DNA from: a virus
Virus record (IMG/VR): IMGVR_UViG_3300020169_000116
Span: 1-23,769 of that record
Length of the DNA: 23,769 bases
Strand: one strand, 5' to 3'
The translations under genes were made by a program, and so were the position numbers. Of this stretch, positions 21,422 through 23,769 are shown piece after piece (positions within the stretch are counted from its first letter, which is position 1; every line of letters starts with the position of its first letter). The notes beneath the pieces are model-generated. The model saw nothing but the letters and a program-made list of their open reading frames with translations. It did not search any database and was not told where the DNA came from.

Positions 21422-22061
21422 CTGCTTAGAATTGCTTTAGCTTCTTGTTTGTTTAGCTTTGCGGCTTTGTGTTTATTTTCCCAAGGGAAGCGGACTAAGT
21501 CCGTAGCTTTTACCTTTTTGTTTTTTGGTAGCTGTAGGTTTACTAGTACCGTAGTACTCCACCTCTCACGCTCCCAGCTTTGCTGCTGGCCTACTTCGTA
21601 TAAATTAAAGAAGCCCTTAAGGGCGTTCTCTAACTCTCTAGGCGTCGCTTCGTAGAAGGTCGCCGGCGTCCAGCTAAGCTGCCCTAAAGCTAGCTCCTGG
21701 TAATAGTCAAAAGTTAAAGGGGCTGCCGGGCCTTCACCCGGCGCCCCGTTTACTTTTTTTCCTCTTCCGAGGAATTAAAGCTAGAGCTAAACACATTTAA
21801 TACCTGCTCCATAGCTTCGGGCTTTTCGTCTAGCCAGTCCGCTATATCTTCGATCGTATGTTTATAAGGTTGCTTTTCTACTCTAGCGCCGTGCTTCAAT
21901 CCGCACCACACTAAAAAGAGCGCGTCCTTAAGTTTCATATTCTCGCCTAGTTTATCTAAGTCGGCCATAGTATAGCCGTTCTCTTCGGTAAATTCCATAA
22001 GCGCAGCGAAACCGAATTTAACCGGCCTGCTTACTCCTCCTATTTCTACGTGTTTAACCAT
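21403..22061 (-). CDS. Tail assembly chaperone, -1 frameshifted (GT-like) long form
   Basis: A shift to the -1 frame at A AAA AAG (21753-21759) lets translation bypass the TAA at 21750 and continue through 116 codons to TAG at 21403-21405. The product is 219 residues. The extension begins VNGAPGEGPAAPLTFDYYQ and includes a helix-rich stretch (EATPRELENALKGFFNLYEVG), a tryptophan-containing segment and a lysine-rich end (KHKAAKLNKQEAKAILSRWQKGQ). I read every codon of the extension and found no ATG, GTG or TTG, so independent initiation is unlikely. It overlaps the tape measure start by 19 bases. The arrangement matches lambda G/GT, where the T part recruits the tail tube protein. Confidence 0.85.
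21719..21759 (-). promoter_or_regulatory. Programmed -1 ribosomal frameshift signal (slippery site plus stem-loop)
   Basis: The heptamer A AAA AAG lies in the correct phase at 21759-21753. After five bases comes a strong hairpin: GGGGC GCCGGG (21747-21737), a six-base loop TGAAGG, then CCCGGC (21730-21725), one bulged A (21724) and GCCCC (21723-21719). This gives eleven G-C pairs. Slippery heptamer, short spacer and stable downstream stem are the three elements of known bacterial -1 frameshift signals such as dnaX. Confidence 0.85.
21750..22061 (-). CDS. Tail assembly chaperone, short (G-like) form
   Basis: This is the zero-frame product of 103 residues. It begins MVKHVEIGGVSRPVKFGFAA, has helical segments (LMEFTEENGYTMADLDKL, DALFLVWCGLKHGA, IEDIADWLDEKPEAMEQVLNVF) and ends in an acidic tail SSEEEKK. 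Helical chaperones of this kind precede the tape measure gene in nearly all siphoviruses and bind the tape measure before tube polymerisation (lambda gpG). The last sense codons are GAA AAA AAG before TAA, which form the slippery heptamer A AAA AAG that gives the longer GT form. Confidence 0.85.
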   Translation of the reverse strand: MVKHVEIGGVSRPVKFGFAALMEFTEENGYTMADLDKLGENMKLKDALFLVWCGLKHGARVEKQPYKHTIEDIADWLDEKPEAMEQVLNVFSSSFNSSEEEKK

Positions 22062-22089
22062 TTGCTTTAAGTGTTTGTGTTAGTGTTTA

Positions 22090-22500
22090 TTACGCTACTG
22101 TAGAGTAGGTAATAGCTCCCGTAAGCTCGAATGTAGCCGAGTACGTTACGTTATCCTCCATACCGCTAGAAACCTCTAAAGAAGTTACGTAAGCTGAAGC
22201 TTCCCAGTAGTGGTCGCCCGATACTTCGGTAGAAAATTTTACTGTGAGCTGTGAGCGTCCGCTCCAAGCTGTCATAAGATCATCTACGCCGTAAGCCGCA
22301 TCTTCAGCGTAAAGTGCAGATACTGAAATAGTACCCGATTTAGTAGCCTCTAATAAATCGCGAGTAGCGCTAGAGTCTTTAGTTGTTGCGTCTCTCGTGT
22401 CCATAGAGAGAGAAATAGAGCCCTCAGTAGCGTGAGCTATTAGAGTAGCGCCTGCATAAACCCCTAAAAGGGTTCCGTTCATAATTCCGGTAGTTGCCAT
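22090..22500 (-). CDS. Major tail (tube) protein, TP901-1-like
   Basis: The 136-residue protein starts MATTGIMNGTLLGVYAGATLIAHATEGSISLS. This reads as the N-terminal strands of a siphovirus tail tube protein, followed by DTRDATTKDS, a motif typical of TP901-1-type tube subunits, and paired C-terminal strands (AYVTSLEVSSG, TYSATFELTGAI). Subunits would stack as hexameric rings around the tape measure. Short length, beta-rich composition and position directly before the chaperone and tape measure genes make this the most likely tube protein. Confidence 0.85.
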   Translation of the reverse strand: MATTGIMNGTLLGVYAGATLIAHATEGSISLSMDTRDATTKDSSATRDLLEATKSGTISVSALYAEDAAYGVDDLMTAWSGRSQLTVKFSTEVSGDHYWEASAYVTSLEVSSGMEDNVTYSATFELTGAITYSTVA

Positions 22501-22502
22501 TT

Positions 22503-22679
22503 TTAATCTAGATTATTTAGTTGTTCTTCAATTATTACGGGGGCCTCAGCCCCAAATTCTACAGCCTTACCAGCTTCTATAAGCTCTAGGCCGTATTCGT
22601 TTACTACGCTTAAAGTTAGACCTTTCGATAGCTTCTTACCGCTTGGCAGGGTTACTTTTTTCGTTAGTGTTATTTTCAT
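22503..22679 (-). CDS. Small tail-operon protein of unknown function (58 aa)
   Basis: This short frame lies between the tail terminator and tail tube genes. Its ATG overlaps the upstream stop as ATGA, which strongly supports translation. The product has a basic, beta-type N-terminus (MKITLTKKVTLPSGKKLSKG) and an acidic, hydrophobic C-terminus ending EEQLNNLD. No family is recognised. Its fixed position in the operon suggests a structural or assembly accessory role, which is inference only. Confidence 0.65.
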   Translation of the reverse strand: MKITLTKKVTLPSGKKLSKGLTLSVVNEYGLELIEAGKAVEFGAEAPVIIEEQLNNLD

Positions 22680-23065
22680 CGCTTAACTCTTATTATATAC
22701 TCCGAGCTCGTTAAGTAGGTCTCCGTTCCTGGGTCGTTATTTACGTCTAAGTCTATAAACTGTATAGAGTCAATAACTACCCCTGCTACGGTACCGGTGT
22801 AACGATCTAGAGCGGTTCGTATTTTATTAGTTAAATCGCTAGCCTCTGCGTAAGCTTCACTAGCTACTATAATATCGTAGCGTACCTCGTCTAAAGTACT
22901 TACCCCGCTCTTCGTGTCGCTAGGGTCTACGTTTTGTAATACATATACAACAAAAGGAAAGGCGGCCTCTTGGGCTGCTATTTGCGGGTAAACGCGAGTA
23001 CCTACGATAGCGCTTACGTCGCTGTCGCTGGTTAGGATGGAGTAAATAGCTTTTCCTTCGTTCAT
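22676..23065 (-). CDS. Tail terminator / tail completion protein (DUF3168, gp17-like)
   Basis: The product has 129 residues. It begins with a short helix (EGKAIYSILTSDSDVSAIVG), then RVYPQIAAQEAAFPFVVYVL, a central strand DEVRYDIIVASEAY and a C-terminal strand TSSEYIIRVKR. That order and length fit the DUF3168 family, which caps the tail tube and joins it to the neck (SPP1 gp17 / lambda gpU-like fold). The gene sits exactly where siphoviruses carry it, between the gp10-like gene and the tail tube gene. Its stop overlaps the ATG of the following 58-codon gene (ATGA). Confidence 0.85.
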   Translation of the reverse strand: MNEGKAIYSILTSDSDVSAIVGTRVYPQIAAQEAAFPFVVYVLQNVDPSDTKSGVSTLDEVRYDIIVASEAYAEASDLTNKIRTALDRYTGTVAGVVIDSIQFIDLDVNNDPGTETYLTSSEYIIRVKR

Positions 23066-23658
23066 TATCTACTGAGCTCGTATAAGCTCTTATTTATAAT
23101 GTTTTGTACTTCTTTATATAAAAGCTGCTGCGTTACCGCTTTCGCTTTTTGGTGGCCTTTTAGCGCGTAGTCCACGTTACGCGTATTTTTTGTAGGTGCC
23201 TTAGCACGTCCTCTTTTTAGTCCGTAGTTTACTATAGCTGCGTAATACCCGTCGAAGGTCTTACCTGCTTTACTACCAAAGCGAGCACCTACGTAACCTA
23301 CTAGTGCTCCCTTCATTCTTGAAGGTACAAAACCTATAGACCTGCGAAGGTTACCCGGTTTATAGTTTACTTCTTTTACCTTCTTCTTTACTGTTATTTC
23401 TCCAGTATCGTTATAACCCTTACGCACCTTTTTACCTTCGTCGTTACGGTTACTATCCTTAATACTAGCCTTAACACTTTTTACTAAAGGCCCAGCAGCT
23501 CTTTTTATACCCGCCTTAAACTGTCTAGCTTTCTTACGGTCTATCTCTTTGAGCTTCTCTAGTTTCTTTAGCGCCTTCTCTAAGCCGTCTACTTCAAAGT
23601 AGATACCTTCTTTACCAGCGTTTAAAAAGCCTCCGCTTTTAGTGCCCGTTATAGCCAT
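23065..23658 (-). CDS. HK97 gp10-like tail component
   Basis: The product has 197 residues. Near the N-terminus a segment of the form FEVDGLEKALKKLEKL opens the protein. It is followed by a long basic helix (about 38-70), a central basic block (about 75-100) and the region LRRSIGF...GYVGARFG...YYAAIVNYG typical of HK97 gp10 family proteins, which act at the neck-tail junction during tail completion. The usual gp10 length is about 110-170 residues, so this one is somewhat long. It overlaps its upstream neighbour by one base and abuts the DUF3168 gene. Family and synteny agree; the exact structural role is inferred. Confidence 0.8.
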   Translation of the reverse strand: MAITGTKSGGFLNAGKEGIYFEVDGLEKALKKLEKLKEIDRKKARQFKAGIKRAAGPLVKSVKASIKDSNRNDEGKKVRKGYNDTGEITVKKKVKEVNYKPGNLRRSIGFVPSRMKGALVGYVGARFGSKAGKTFDGYYAAIVNYGLKRGRAKAPTKNTRNVDYALKGHQKAKAVTQQLLYKEVQNIINKSLYELSR

Positions 23659-23769
23659 CAGTCCCTTAGTACAGTATCTATAATAAGGTAGCGCTCTCTA
23701 CCCTCTAAGCTTACGCCTTCAATTTCGTAAGTCTTACCGCCCCAGCTTATCTTTACTGTGGCGTCTACG
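23658..23769 (-). CDS. Head-closure / head-tail adaptor protein, C-terminal part (partial)
   Basis: An open frame enters from the right edge and ends after 36 visible residues, finishing in YLIIDTVLRD. The stop TGA shares its last base with the ATG of the next gene, as expected inside a tail operon. In siphoviruses the gene just before the gp10-like protein is normally the head-closure or adaptor protein (SPP1 gp16 / HK97 gp9 type), and the small beta-rich end seen here is compatible. The assignment rests on position, because too little sequence is visible for a family call. Confidence 0.55.
   Translation of the reverse strand, partial: VDATVKISWGGKTYEIEGVSLEGRERYLIIDTVLRD

Overview
The window is a 23.8 kb piece of a tailed (siphovirus-type) phage or prophage. 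All recognisable genes lie on the minus strand, so transcription runs from high to low coordinates. A Bacteroidota (Flavobacteriia-like) host is likely. Starts lack Shine-Dalgarno sequences and are preceded by A/T-rich bases. The one convincing promoter element, TATATTTG, fits the Bacteroidota -7 consensus TAnnTTTG. The fibre proteins resemble those common in Bacteroidota phages. Most genes use many NTA codons (ATA, GTA, CTA, TTA), but the fibre genes do not.

Layout in transcription order. (1) 23769-16632, neck and tail: end of a head-closure gene, HK97 gp10-like protein, DUF3168 tail terminator, a 58-aa protein, tail tube protein, a G/GT-type chaperone pair joined by a clear -1 programmed frameshift, tape measure protein and a large tail-tip protein. 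(2) 16598-13306, adsorption module: a GH54/LamG-like protein, a 74-aa linker gene, a 593-aa carbohydrate-binding-like appendage protein and an unknown. (3) 13302-11277, lysis: a four-helix membrane protein, a single-helix coiled-coil protein, a small acidic protein, a T7-lysozyme-type amidase, a 56-aa holin candidate, a 67-aa unknown and a likely unimolecular spanin. (4) 11276-10865, a 412-bp repeat-rich non-coding junction that ends in a promoter. (5) 10864-117, DNA metabolism: C5-cytosine methyltransferase, SSB-like protein, RecE-like exonuclease, several small unknowns, RusA resolvase, PD-(D/E)XK nuclease, PrimPol-RepA-like replication protein, M15 peptidase, a second nuclease, a beta-class methyltransferase and an HNH nuclease. 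Terminase would be expected just past base 1.

How it works together: the structural genes build a long flexible tail whose length is set by the tape measure with the G/GT chaperones. The fibre module recognises surface glycans. The lysis genes breach inner membrane, wall and outer membrane. The early block replicates, recombines and methylates the phage DNA. No integrase, repressor, tRNA or CRISPR array is visible, so lytic versus temperate lifestyle cannot be decided here.

The most notable features beyond ordinary genes are: the frameshift cassette at 21719-21759 with a 116-residue extension that has no start codon; a 22-23 bp leader repeated in front of three consecutive small genes (5580-6043); two GC-stem, long-loop elements (7523-7588, 10591-10647); the repeat cluster at 11111-11269; paired palindromes at 6241-6291; and the spanin with lipobox and C-terminal membrane helix.
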